Assembly: GCA_017406985.1 (NCBI GenBank)
Contig: JAFQXL010000001.1
Location: 1-55,312 of the forward strand
Source of the DNA: Candidatus Saccharimonadota bacterium
GTDB lineage: Bacteria; Patescibacteriota; Saccharimonadia; Saccharimonadales; Saccharimonadaceae
DNA: 55,312 nt
Reading direction: 5' to 3'
Shown here one piece after another: positions 48,413 through 55,312 of this stretch. A program made the position numbers and the translations under genes. The notes under the pieces are model-generated. The model worked only from the letters and a program-made list of their open reading frames with translations. It ran no database searches and had not been told where the DNA came from. Every line of letters starts with the position of its first letter. Position 1 is the stretch's first letter.

Positions 48413-50389
48413 ATGGCAAAAGAAGAGTATGACAGCTCAGAAATTCAGGTGCTTGAAGGCCTTGAGCCGGTGCGTGTCCGTCCAGGTATGTATATCGGAT
48501 CGACAGGTTATGACGGTCTCCATCACTTGATTAAAGAGATTGCCGATAACGCAATTGACGAGGCAATCGCGGGATATTGTACAAAAGTACAGATTACATT
48601 ATTAAACGACGGCGGGGTAAGAGTCGACGATAACGGGCGTGGTATCCCGGTAGATATTCACCCGAAAACGAAGAAATCGACACTCGAGACAGTCTTAACG
48701 GTGCTTCACGCCGGAGGTAAGTTCGGCGGAGGCGGATATAAGGTTTCGTCCGGTCTTCACGGGGTTGGTTCTTCGGTCGTAAATGCGCTTTCTACGCACA
48801 TGAAAGCGGAGGTTTATAGAGACGGAAAAATCCACCATATTGAATTCGATACCGGAAAACCGACCTCTGATTTACAGGTTACCGGAAAAACAGACAAAAA
48901 CGGAACAAGTATTACTTTCTACCCAGACCCAACAATCTTTAAAGAGACAACAACGTTTGATTATGACTGGGTTTCGCATTACGCAAGACACCAGGCATAT
49001 CTTACGAAGGGAATTTTAATTGAAGTTTCCGACGAGAGAACTGGCGCGAGAGAGAGCTTCTACTTTGAGGGCGGAATTTCGAGCTATGTTAAGAGGCTAA
49101 ACAATGGAAAAGAAGTCCTTGCGGACGGAATTTTCTATGTCGATAAACAGATTTCCGACTCAGAGGTTGAAATTGCAGTACAATATAACGATACTTTCGC
49201 GGAAACAATGAAACCGTTTGCGAATAACGTTCTTACTCCGGATGGTGGAACACACGTAGTCGGATTTAGAACGGCTCTAAACCGTGTTATTAACGATTAT
49301 GCTAGAAAAAATAACCTTCTCAAGGAGAAAGAGGATAACTTAACCGGAGACGATATTAAAGAGGGGCTTGTCGCAGTTATCTCTGTTAAATTACCGAATC
49401 CGGAATTTGAGGGACAGACAAAAAATAAGCTTGGAAATCCAGAGGTTAGAGGTTATGTCGACAAGGTGATGAGCGAATACTTCGGTTATTACCTCGAGGA
49501 AAATCCGGCGATTGCGAAGAAAATTGTTCAGAAAGCAACGCTCGCGGCTCGAGCGCGAAAAGCGGCGCGCGCGGCGCGTGATAACGTTATCCGTAAGGGG
49601 GCGTTCGATGGATTAAATCTCCCGTCTAAGCTCGCCGATTGTAGTTCTAAATCAAGAGATAACTGTGAACTCTTTATCGTCGAGGGTAACTCGGCGGCGG
49701 GTTCGGCGAAAGAGGGGCGCGATTCTTCAATTCAAGCGATTTTACCACTTCGAGGTAAAGTCCTTAATACAGAGAGAGCAAGGCTTGATAAGATGTATGC
49801 GAACGCGGAAATTGTTTCGCTAATTAAGGCGCTTGGAACGGGAATCGGCGACCAGTTCGATATTTCAGGACTTCGATATGATAAAATCGTCTTCATGACC
49901 GATGCCGATGTCGACGGTGCGCATATCTCGACACTACTTCTAACATTCTTCTTCAGATATATGCCAGAACTGATTAAAGAGGGGCATGTTTATCTTGCGA
50001 AACCGCCACTTTTTGGCTTAATTAAGGGAACGGGAAATACTCGTAAGATTGAATATATCTATAATGAAGATGCGCTTGAAGCAACCTTAGAGAAGAGAAT
50101 TAACGAGAAAAAGGCGGCAGGAACGAAGGTTAATGAAGATGATGAACGCTTTAAGCAAGCTGGTTATACCGCCCAACAGCGTTTTAAGGGTCTTGGCGAG
50201 ATGGACGCAAGTCAGCTCTGGGAAACTACGATGAATCCAGAGAATAGGACGATTATCAGAGTTAATATTGAAGATGCAGAAAAAGCAGACGCAATCTTTA
50301 CCAAATTAATGGGACAAGAGGTCGAAATGCGTAAAAACTTCATCCAATCGAGAGCGGCTTCGGTCGATCTAGACGACTTGGACTTCTAG
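48413..50389 (+). CDS. gyrB: DNA gyrase subunit B
   Basis: The 658-aa subunit has the GHKL ATPase motifs (EIADNAIDEA, VDDNGRGIPVD, GGKFGGGGYKVSSGLHGVG), a transducer domain and a TOPRIM domain with EGNSAAGSAKEGRD, PLRGKVLN and DADVDGAHI. Gyrase introduces negative supercoils using ATP. The TOPRIM signature has Asn at residue 426 where Asp is usual (EGDS). The protein is the short Gram-positive-type length. gyrA follows after 12 bases with AAAGGAT. Confidence 0.97.
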   Translation: MAKEEYDSSEIQVLEGLEPVRVRPGMYIGSTGYDGLHHLIKEIADNAIDEAIAGYCTKVQITLLNDGGVRVDDNGRGIPVDIHPKTKKSTLETVLTVLHAGGKFGGGGYKVSSGLHGVGSSVVNALSTHMKAEVYRDGKIHHIEFDTGKPTSDLQVTGKTDKNGTSITFYPDPTIFKETTTFDYDWVSHYARHQAYLTKGILIEVSDERTGARESFYFEGGISSYVKRLNNGKEVLADGIFYVDKQISDSEVEIAVQYNDTFAETMKPFANNVLTPDGGTHVVGFRTALNRVINDYARKNNLLKEKEDNLTGDDIKEGLVAVISVKLPNPEFEGQTKNKLGNPEVRGYVDKVMSEYFGYYLEENPAIAKKIVQKATLAARARKAARAARDNVIRKGAFDGLNLPSKLADCSSKSRDNCELFIVEGNSAAGSAKEGRDSSIQAILPLRGKVLNTERARLDKMYANAEIVSLIKALGTGIGDQFDISGLRYDKIVFMTDADVDGAHISTLLLTFFFRYMPELIKEGHVYLAKPPLFGLIKGTGNTRKIEYIYNEDALEATLEKRINEKKAAGTKVNEDDERFKQAGYTAQQRFKGLGEMDASQLWETTMNPENRTIIRVNIEDAEKADAIFTKLMGQEVEMRKNFIQSRAASVDLDDLDF

Positions 50390-50401
50390 AAAGGATAAAT
50401 T

Positions 50402-53002
50402 ATGGTAGATAAGAAAAATAATCCTGAAGACGAAAAAGATGTTTCGAAAAATACCGGCGTACCAGATAAAGCGGACGACAAAGGGATAGACGAGACGTTC
50501 GGAGAGGTTGCGAAAGTCGGAGGACTAGTTGCGACAGAGGGGGCGGACGGAGTTGAGGAGCTAACCGTCGAGAACGTAATGGAAGACTCGTTTATCCGTT
50601 ATTCGATGTCGGTCATTATCGATCGTGCGCTTCCGGATGTAAGAGATGGTCTTAAGCCAGTAAATAGACGTATTCTTTATGCGATGCAGAAAAATGGCTG
50701 GAAAGCGCCACACGCGACGGTAAAATCTGCGCGTATCGTCGGGGAAGTAATGGGTAAATATCACCCGCACGGTGATTCGTCGATTTATGATGCGATGGTA
50801 AACCTAGCACAGCCTTGGAAAATGAGATATACGCTCGTCGAGGGACAAGGTAACTTCGGCTCGATGGACGGAGACGAGCCGGCGGCTTCGCGTTATACTG
50901 AGGCGAGAATGGATAAGGTCGGGGCGGAACTTCTCTCGGATATTGAGAAAGAGACAGTTGATTTTCGTGATAACTTTGACGGAACAGAGAAAGAGCCGGT
51001 AGTTCTTCCGGCGGCATTACCGAACATTCTCCTGAACGGACAGATGGGTATTGCGGTCGGTATGGCGACAAACATCCCACCACATAACCTATCAGAGGTG
51101 GTTGATGCGACGGTGGCTCAGATTGATAATCCGGAAATCTCGCTTGAAGAGTTAATGAAACACGTTAAAGGACCAGATTTTCCAACAGGAGCGGAAGTCT
51201 ATGGTGGTGAGCCGATGAAACAGGCTTACGCGACAGGTAAAGGTTCGGTAACGATTCGCGCGGTAGCGAATATTGAAGAGAGAAAAGGCGGACGTTATAA
51301 CATTGTTATTACCGAAGTGCCTTACGGAATGAGTAAAGAGGCGTTTATCGAGAAAGTACGTCAGCTTGTCTTAGATAAGAAAATTACGCATATTGCGGAT
51401 GCAAGAGATGAGTCGGCTCGTGGTAAAGTTCGAGTTGTGGTTGAGCTTAAAAAAGATGCGTTCCCGAAGAAAATCTTAAATCAGCTCTTTAAACTAACCG
51501 ATCTTCAGACGACATTCCATTATAACGTACTTGCGCTTGTCGACGGAATTCAGCCGCGAGTAATGGGGCTAAAGGAGATTTTGTCGGAGTTTATTAAACA
51601 TCGTCAGAAAGTAATTCGTCGTAGAACGGAATATGACCTTCGAAAGGCGAAAGAGCGTGCACATATTCTCGAGGGGCTAAAGATCGCGCTTGATAATATC
51701 GATGAAGTAATTAAGACGATTCGTGAATCTTATGATGATGCCGATAAGCAGCTTATGAAGAAATTCGGACTCTCCGAGATTCAAGCGGCGGCTATCTTAG
51801 CGATGCAACTTCGAAGATTACAGGGGTTAGAGCGCGATAAAATCGAGGAAGAACTTAAAGAGCTTCACGCTTTGATTGCGAAATATGAAGAAATCCTTGC
51901 GGACGAAATGAAGATTCTTGCGGTTGTAAAAGAAGAACTATTAGCTCTTAAAGAGAAATATGGCGACGAAAGACGTTCGAAAATCTTTAATCATGAGCTT
52001 GGAAAGTTCAGTGAAGAAGAGTTAATCCCAGAGGAAGAAAGCGTAATTCTTCTAACGGCAGAGAACTATGTGAAACGCGTTTCACAGAACGACTTTAGAC
52101 GACAGAACAGAGGTGGAAAAGGTAAGAGAGGTATGACGACAAAAGAAGAAGATGTGATTTCTCAGATTATTACGGCTTCTTCACACGATTTTCTCTTATT
52201 CTTTACTTCTCAGGGGCGCATGTTTAGATTAAAGGCTTACGAAATTCCGCAGGCTTCGCTTCAAGCAAAGGGAACGGCGGCGGTAAACCTCTTAAATATG
52301 CATCCAGACGAGAAAGTTACAGAGGTGATTAAAGAAGATTCGGGTGTTGCGGTTGATGAGGGATACCTCTTTATGTGTACAAAACGTGGAACGATTAAGA
52401 AAACAGCGATTAAACAATATCTCAATGTACGTTCGAACGGGTTAATTTCGATTAAACTTGATCCGGGAGATGAACTGAAGTGGGTGAAAGCGACGACCGG
52501 CTCGAACGATATTATCATTTCGACTTCGGCGGGACAAGCGATTCGCTTTAACGAAGCAGATGTCAGGGCGATGGGTCGCTCGGCGATGGGTGTTCGCGGA
52601 ATTAGATTACGTCCGAAAGACGAAGTAGTCGGAATGGACATTGTAACGGATCCAGATCAGAAGCTAATTGCGGTTTCGGCGAACGGATATGGAAAAGCAA
52701 CGCTAGTTTCGAACTTCCCGACTCACAAGCGTGGTGGAGTTGGAATTAAAGTTGCGGCGGTAACAGAGAAGACCGGTACGATTGTCGCGGTACATACGCT
52801 TGATCCAGAAGCGAAAGAAGTGATTATGATGTCGACCAAGGGACAGGCAATCCGCGTTGCGGTGAAAGAAATCCCGACGCTCGGACGCGCAACTCAAGGG
52901 GTTCGCATTATGAAAATGGCGGACGGTGATACGGTTGCGTCGCTCGGAATCGTACTTCCAGAAGAGAAGGAAGACGCTGGAGCTACTGAGGCGTCCAAGT
53001 AA
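50402..53002 (+). CDS. gyrA: DNA gyrase subunit A with acidic N-terminal extension
   Basis: The 866-aa subunit cuts and rejoins DNA; the active-site Tyr is in [10 protein letters not shown] (about Tyr165). The quinolone region [10 protein letters not shown] keeps the Ser and Asp of susceptible enzymes. The C-terminal wrapping domain has the GyrA box as QNRGGKG (usual QRRGGKG), which supports gyrase over topoisomerase IV. About 55 residues before the conserved [14 protein letters not shown] start are acidic and Lys-rich, and are not found in typical GyrA. Confidence 0.97.
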   Translation: MVDKKNNPEDEKDVSKNTGVPDKADDKGIDETFGEVAKVGGLVATEGADGVEELTVENVMEDSFIRYSMSVIIDRALPDVRDGLKPVNRRILYAMQKNGWKAPHATVKSARIVGEVMGKYHPHGDSSIYDAMVNLAQPWKMRYTLVEGQGNFGSMDGDEPAASRYTEARMDKVGAELLSDIEKETVDFRDNFDGTEKEPVVLPAALPNILLNGQMGIAVGMATNIPPHNLSEVVDATVAQIDNPEISLEELMKHVKGPDFPTGAEVYGGEPMKQAYATGKGSVTIRAVANIEERKGGRYNIVITEVPYGMSKEAFIEKVRQLVLDKKITHIADARDESARGKVRVVVELKKDAFPKKILNQLFKLTDLQTTFHYNVLALVDGIQPRVMGLKEILSEFIKHRQKVIRRRTEYDLRKAKERAHILEGLKIALDNIDEVIKTIRESYDDADKQLMKKFGLSEIQAAAILAMQLRRLQGLERDKIEEELKELHALIAKYEEILADEMKILAVVKEELLALKEKYGDERRSKIFNHELGKFSEEELIPEEESVILLTAENYVKRVSQNDFRRQNRGGKGKRGMTTKEEDVISQIITASSHDFLLFFTSQGRMFRLKAYEIPQASLQAKGTAAVNLLNMHPDEKVTEVIKEDSGVAVDEGYLFMCTKRGTIKKTAIKQYLNVRSNGLISIKLDPGDELKWVKATTGSNDIIISTSAGQAIRFNEADVRAMGRSAMGVRGIRLRPKDEVVGMDIVTDPDQKLIAVSANGYGKATLVSNFPTHKRGGVGIKVAAVTEKTGTIVAVHTLDPEAKEVIMMSTKGQAIRVAVKEIPTLGRATQGVRIMKMADGDTVASLGIVLPEEKEDAGATEASK

Positions 53003-53022
53003 TCTAGGATTTTTGGGGGGAT

Positions 53023-53050
53023 AAAAAGCGGGTTTAAAGCCCGCTTTTTA
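53023..53050 (+). terminator. gyrA terminator
   Basis: AAAAAGCGGG and CCCGCTTTTT form a 10-bp stem around TTTAAAG. Confidence 0.92.
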
Positions 53051-53064
53051 GTTGGTGAGACGAA

Positions 53065-53167
53065 AAGGGACAATTTTTAGCTATAACGCTTATGTTTCAC
53101 CCCTGTTAATTTTGAGGCTAAAAATACAAAAATGTCCCTTATCTGTTCGGTTTTACAGGGGTGGAAA
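53065..53167. repeat. Interrupted palindrome with ACAGGGGT copies
   Basis: AAGGGACA-A-TTTTTAGC (53065-53081) pairs with GCTAAAAA and TGTCCCTT (53117-53124, 53133-53140). In its loop lies TTTCACCCCTGTTAA (53095-53109), and just after it TTTTACAGGGGTGGAAA (53151-53167). GGACAATTTTAGCG also occurs beside the repeats at 42858-42873. No ORF is present. The element is of unknown function. Confidence 0.6.
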
Positions 53168-53253
53168 TTAAAAAATGTGCATTTCCCTACAACTTTTTGA
53201 GCGAATAGACATAAGCGGGATATTTTTTGACCTCTGTTAGAAAAAGTTTATGC

Positions 53254-53281
53254 TTGACTTTTTTAAGAAAATGCATATAGT
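53254..53281 (+). promoter_or_regulatory. Promoter of the EPVEEP surface-protein gene
   Basis: TTGACT (53254-53259), a 16-base spacer and TATAGT (53276-53281). AAAGGAG precedes the ATG at 53313. GACATAAGCGGG lies upstream at about 53209. Confidence 0.65.
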
Positions 53282-53312
53282 TCCGCGCGTAAATTAACTA
53301 AAAGGAGCAAAA

Positions 53313-54380
53313 ATGGCCTTAAAAAAGAGTATTAAAAATGTAATAGCGGGGTCGGCGTTACTGGCTTCAAGTATGGCGACGCCGAGCGTGTTCGCGGACG
53401 GCGGGATTTCGCCGATTCCGTATGGATTCGACGGTAGGCCGCAGTTTGAGCTATCGTTAATCGATTTAACGAATAACAAACTCGACTTCGGAGTAACGCA
53501 ACCGAGATTATCGTCTCCAGTAGCGAACATGGGGGCTTGGATTGTTGACGAAACAGAGGCGGGTGACGTTTCAGAGTTAACAGATGAGGATTTAATTCCG
53601 GTTTTCTGGACAGATAATATCGAGAATTATTATAAATATGTAAAAGATACAACGAAACATTATGTTTCTCGGGCGGAAGTAAATCTTTTAGAGAGTTCGA
53701 CAGGGAAGATGTTTTATATGGCGGAACTTATGAATGGAACGATTTGGGCACAGTTAATCGACTATAGTGCGTGTTTATCGGGTTGGACGGAAGGGAAAGC
53801 CTGCGCGGCGGATACGTTCGAGAAGGATTCAGATTGGAATATTACAGAGATAAATTATGCATTGGTCGATGTAGAAGTTGATACGGAAGAACCGGTCGAA
53901 GAACCGGTCGAAGAGCCTACGGAAGAACCGATTGAAGAACCGGTAGAGGAGCCTACCGAAGAACCAGTCGAGGAGCCCGTAGAGGAGCCTACCGAAGAAC
54001 CGGTTGAGGCGGAGACGGCTGAAGTAAAGACCGCTGAAGTAGAGGTGGTTACGTCCGAAACTAGTCCGTCGACAAAAGAGGTGGTTGAAGTTGTTAAAAC
54101 AGTTTATTTAAGTAATAACTCGAACGATGATTCGGTCAAAACTGTTGAAGAAGCAGAGAAAGCTGAAACTCTAGAGACTACGGAGACTTCCTCGGAAGAG
54201 GAAACTACTGAAGCTGAAGAGGAGACGCTTGAAATTCCGGAACTCGGGAAGAAAATTGAGACGGAGAATATACTAAATAATTTATCTTGGATTTTATTCT
54301 TTGTTTCGGGAGCGTTACTCGGGACAGTTTCAACTTGGTTCTTACTTTCTGATCATCATAAAATGAACCAGAGAAAGTAA
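53313..54380 (+). CDS. Secreted surface protein with Glu-Pro repeats and C-terminal membrane anchor
   Basis: The 355-aa protein has a signal peptide ending near SVFADG and a compact N-terminal domain (about residues 30-185) with a Cys pair in SACLSGWTEGKACAAD. An EEPVEEPTEEP repeat (about 192-230) follows, then an acidic Thr/Glu/Ser-rich stalk and a hydrophobic helix (about 325-345) before a short basic tail. The end resembles a sortase signal without LPxTG (IPELGKK stands in its place), so a membrane anchor is more likely. The domain is not recognised. A role in host attachment is an inference. Confidence 0.75.
   Translation: MALKKSIKNVIAGSALLASSMATPSVFADGGISPIPYGFDGRPQFELSLIDLTNNKLDFGVTQPRLSSPVANMGAWIVDETEAGDVSELTDEDLIPVFWTDNIENYYKYVKDTTKHYVSRAEVNLLESSTGKMFYMAELMNGTIWAQLIDYSACLSGWTEGKACAADTFEKDSDWNITEINYALVDVEVDTEEPVEEPVEEPTEEPIEEPVEEPTEEPVEEPVEEPTEEPVEAETAEVKTAEVEVVTSETSPSTKEVVEVVKTVYLSNNSNDDSVKTVEEAEKAETLETTETSSEEETTEAEEETLEIPELGKKIETENILNNLSWILFFVSGALLGTVSTWFLLSDHHKMNQRK
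53890..54008 (+). repeat. Tandem repeat coding for EEPVEEPTEEP
   Basis: Units of 12 bases (GAAGAACCGGTC and variants) repeat about ten times, with synonymous differences between copies. They encode a stiff Glu-Pro stalk. Confidence 0.85.
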
Positions 54381-54385
54381 GAGGT

Positions 54386-54456
54386 ACATTTTAGGATTTT
54401 AGTCAGTATGTTTGGCTAAGATTTATTCTGAATCCCGTCTTAGTCCTAAATGTCAT
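54386..54456 (+). terminator. Large imperfect hairpin, probable terminator
   Basis: ACATTTTAGGA and TCCTAAATGT form the outer stem and CTAAGA/TCTTAG an inner one, followed by ATAATTTTTAT. CCCGTCTTAG can alternatively pair with CTAAGGCGGG at about 54484-54493, so a switch is conceivable. Confidence 0.45.
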
Positions 54457-54517
54457 AATTTTTATCCGATAGGTATAATAAAGCTAAGGCGGGACCAAAA
54501 TATGATACAATAGAATT

Positions 54518-54967
54518 ATGGATAGTCTTTATATTCTTTTAGCCTTTGTTTTAGGGTGGCTAATTGCGCAATCGGCAAAGGTAGTTATTACATTAATTCT
54601 CCGAAAGGGAAAACTAAAATTTTCGGAATTTTTAGCGATTATGGCGAAATCCGGAGGAATGCCGTCGGGACATACGGCGAGTTTTGTAGCGGCGACACTA
54701 ACGATTGGGTTCCGGCTAGGATTTAGCTCGGCGATATTTGCGCTTGCGGCCTGTAATACGATAATTATTATCTATGATGCAACGAATGTAAGGTATGCGG
54801 TGGGGCAACAGGGAAAGCTTTTGAACAAAATTGTCGCGGATACGCAACTGGCGAAGCCGCTAAAATTAGTCGAGGGGCATACGGTTGCGCAAGCAATTGT
54901 TGGGTTTATTATAGGGGTTTTAATCGCGGTAGCGATTCAATTTGTGACTTTTGGGAAGATTTTTTAA
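54518..54967 (+). CDS. Divergent PAP2 family membrane protein
   Basis: The 149-aa protein matches the small YuiD-like family related to PAP2 phosphatases: GGMPSGHTASFVAA (phosphatase signature), YDATNVRYAVGQQ and EGHTVAQAIVGFIIG. It has about four membrane helices. It may dephosphorylate a lipid carrier or phosphatidate; activity in this divergent family is unproven. TACAAT (54506-54511) lies 6 bases before the ATG, so it is probably leaderless. Confidence 0.9.
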   Translation: MDSLYILLAFVLGWLIAQSAKVVITLILRKGKLKFSEFLAIMAKSGGMPSGHTASFVAATLTIGFRLGFSSAIFALAACNTIIIIYDATNVRYAVGQQGKLLNKIVADTQLAKPLKLVEGHTVAQAIVGFIIGVLIAVAIQFVTFGKIF

Positions 54968-55289
54968 AAATCTTTGAAAAAAGTCTTGACTTAATTTTAA
55001 AGATGGTATAAGATTAGAAGTATTGAAGACTGCGAGAGAAGTTATTTTAGTAGTCTTTCGACGCGCTTAAGGGTAGCGCGATAAAAATAATCAGAAGTTT
55101 TAACAATTCAGTTGTGCAATTATAATTGAAAATTTTTCAATTTCATCGTCAGTTTATTTATTTTAATTTGAGTTTTATTCTTTAGCTAACGCTAAAGATA
55201 CAGTTCTGCTCATTCTCGGAAAAGAAAATAAATTTTCTTTTCTCTCGAATGTTTGAACAGTCAAATTTTCTTGACTTCTTCGGGAGTCC
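54968..55289 (+). promoter_or_regulatory. 16S rRNA promoter and leader
   Basis: TTGACT (54986-54991) and TAAGAT (55009-55014) form a promoter with a 17-base spacer. The leader of about 270 nt has hairpins TTGAAAA/TTTTCAA (about 55126-55142), TTTAGC-TAAC-GCTAAA and a perfect 11-bp stem GAAAAGAAAAT/ATTTTCTTTTC (55219-55242). The last part is probably the 5' half of the rRNA processing stem. No ORF or tRNA is present. Confidence 0.7.
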
Positions 55290-55312
55290 TTAATGGAGAG
55301 TTTGATCCTGGC
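55290..55312 (+). rRNA. 16S rRNA, 5' end only (cut by window)
   Basis: AGAGTTTGATCCTGGC at 55297-55312 is the universal 16S 5' sequence. By alignment to E. coli numbering the mature 5' end should be near 55290. The rest lies outside the window. Confidence 0.9.

Noticed and set aside
1-55312. UGA recoding as in some other CPR groups
   Set aside because: TGA acts as a clean stop in many genes (for example kinase 1, the HD protein and the 44720 gene), and Gly codons are normal.

Overview
The window looks like a piece of a small, streamlined genome of the Patescibacteria (CPR) type, most like Candidatus Saccharibacteria (TM7). This rests on the gene content and style: compact housekeeping genes, almost no biosynthetic pathways apart from pyrG, Gram-positive-type wall genes (LTA synthase family, two DD-carboxypeptidases, LPxTG-like anchors), VirB4/TraD-like conjugation-type ATPase genes, and TGA used as an ordinary stop. 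No database search could be run, so the taxonomic label is an inference.

Layout. 1-2830 is an accessory stretch on the minus strand: a gene remnant, an overlapping Fic / AbiTii-like / small membrane protein operon with a palindromic operator, an MmcQ-like gene and a decayed flavodoxin. 2882-13504 holds envelope and metabolic genes (CapA-like, AEC transporter, two DD-carboxypeptidases, PyrG, FNT channel, histidine phosphatase, pyrophosphatase, anchored lipase-like protein). 13533-22432 runs from tRNA-Val through two NMP kinases, Map, FtsA, FtsZ, NrdR, a thioredoxin-fold protein and an HD protein to IleRS. 22433-28600 is a surface-protein region led by a long A-rich leader with a 38-residue ORF; it contains a 1132-residue coiled-coil/repeat protein and an LPKTG protein. 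28631-41065 carries ATP-grasp, L21, tRNA-Ser, tRNA-Leu, LTA synthase, tRNA-Ala, ThrRS, MiaA, a site-2 protease, a Nudix-RNase H fusion, RNase P RNA, and the infC-rpmI-rplT-rpmB operon. 41135-44719 has comM, tmRNA and about 1.4 kb of RNA-rich, apparently non-coding DNA. 44720-55312 holds a VirB4/TraD-like operon, gyrB-gyrA, another surface protein, a PAP2-like protein and the leader plus first bases of a 16S rRNA gene.

Control style. At least 17 genes begin 6-8 bases after a TGNTATAAT-type -10 box, with no room for a Shine-Dalgarno site, so they are probably transcribed leaderless. Internal operon genes and highly expressed genes have clear AGGAG sites. A second class of strong TTGACA promoters carries an ATAAGCAT motif in the spacer and drives long A-rich leaders or RNAs.

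Most interesting items: a large, multi-helix RNA candidate at about 44143-44640 that I cannot assign to a family; a 126-nt structured RNA before the Nudix-RNase H gene; the Fic-AbiTii-membrane peptide operon; an NrdR that has lost its zinc ribbon cysteines; a tmRNA with a non-canonical T-loop; an AUU-initiated infC; and a repeated palindromic terminator attached to the 3' ends of stable RNA genes.
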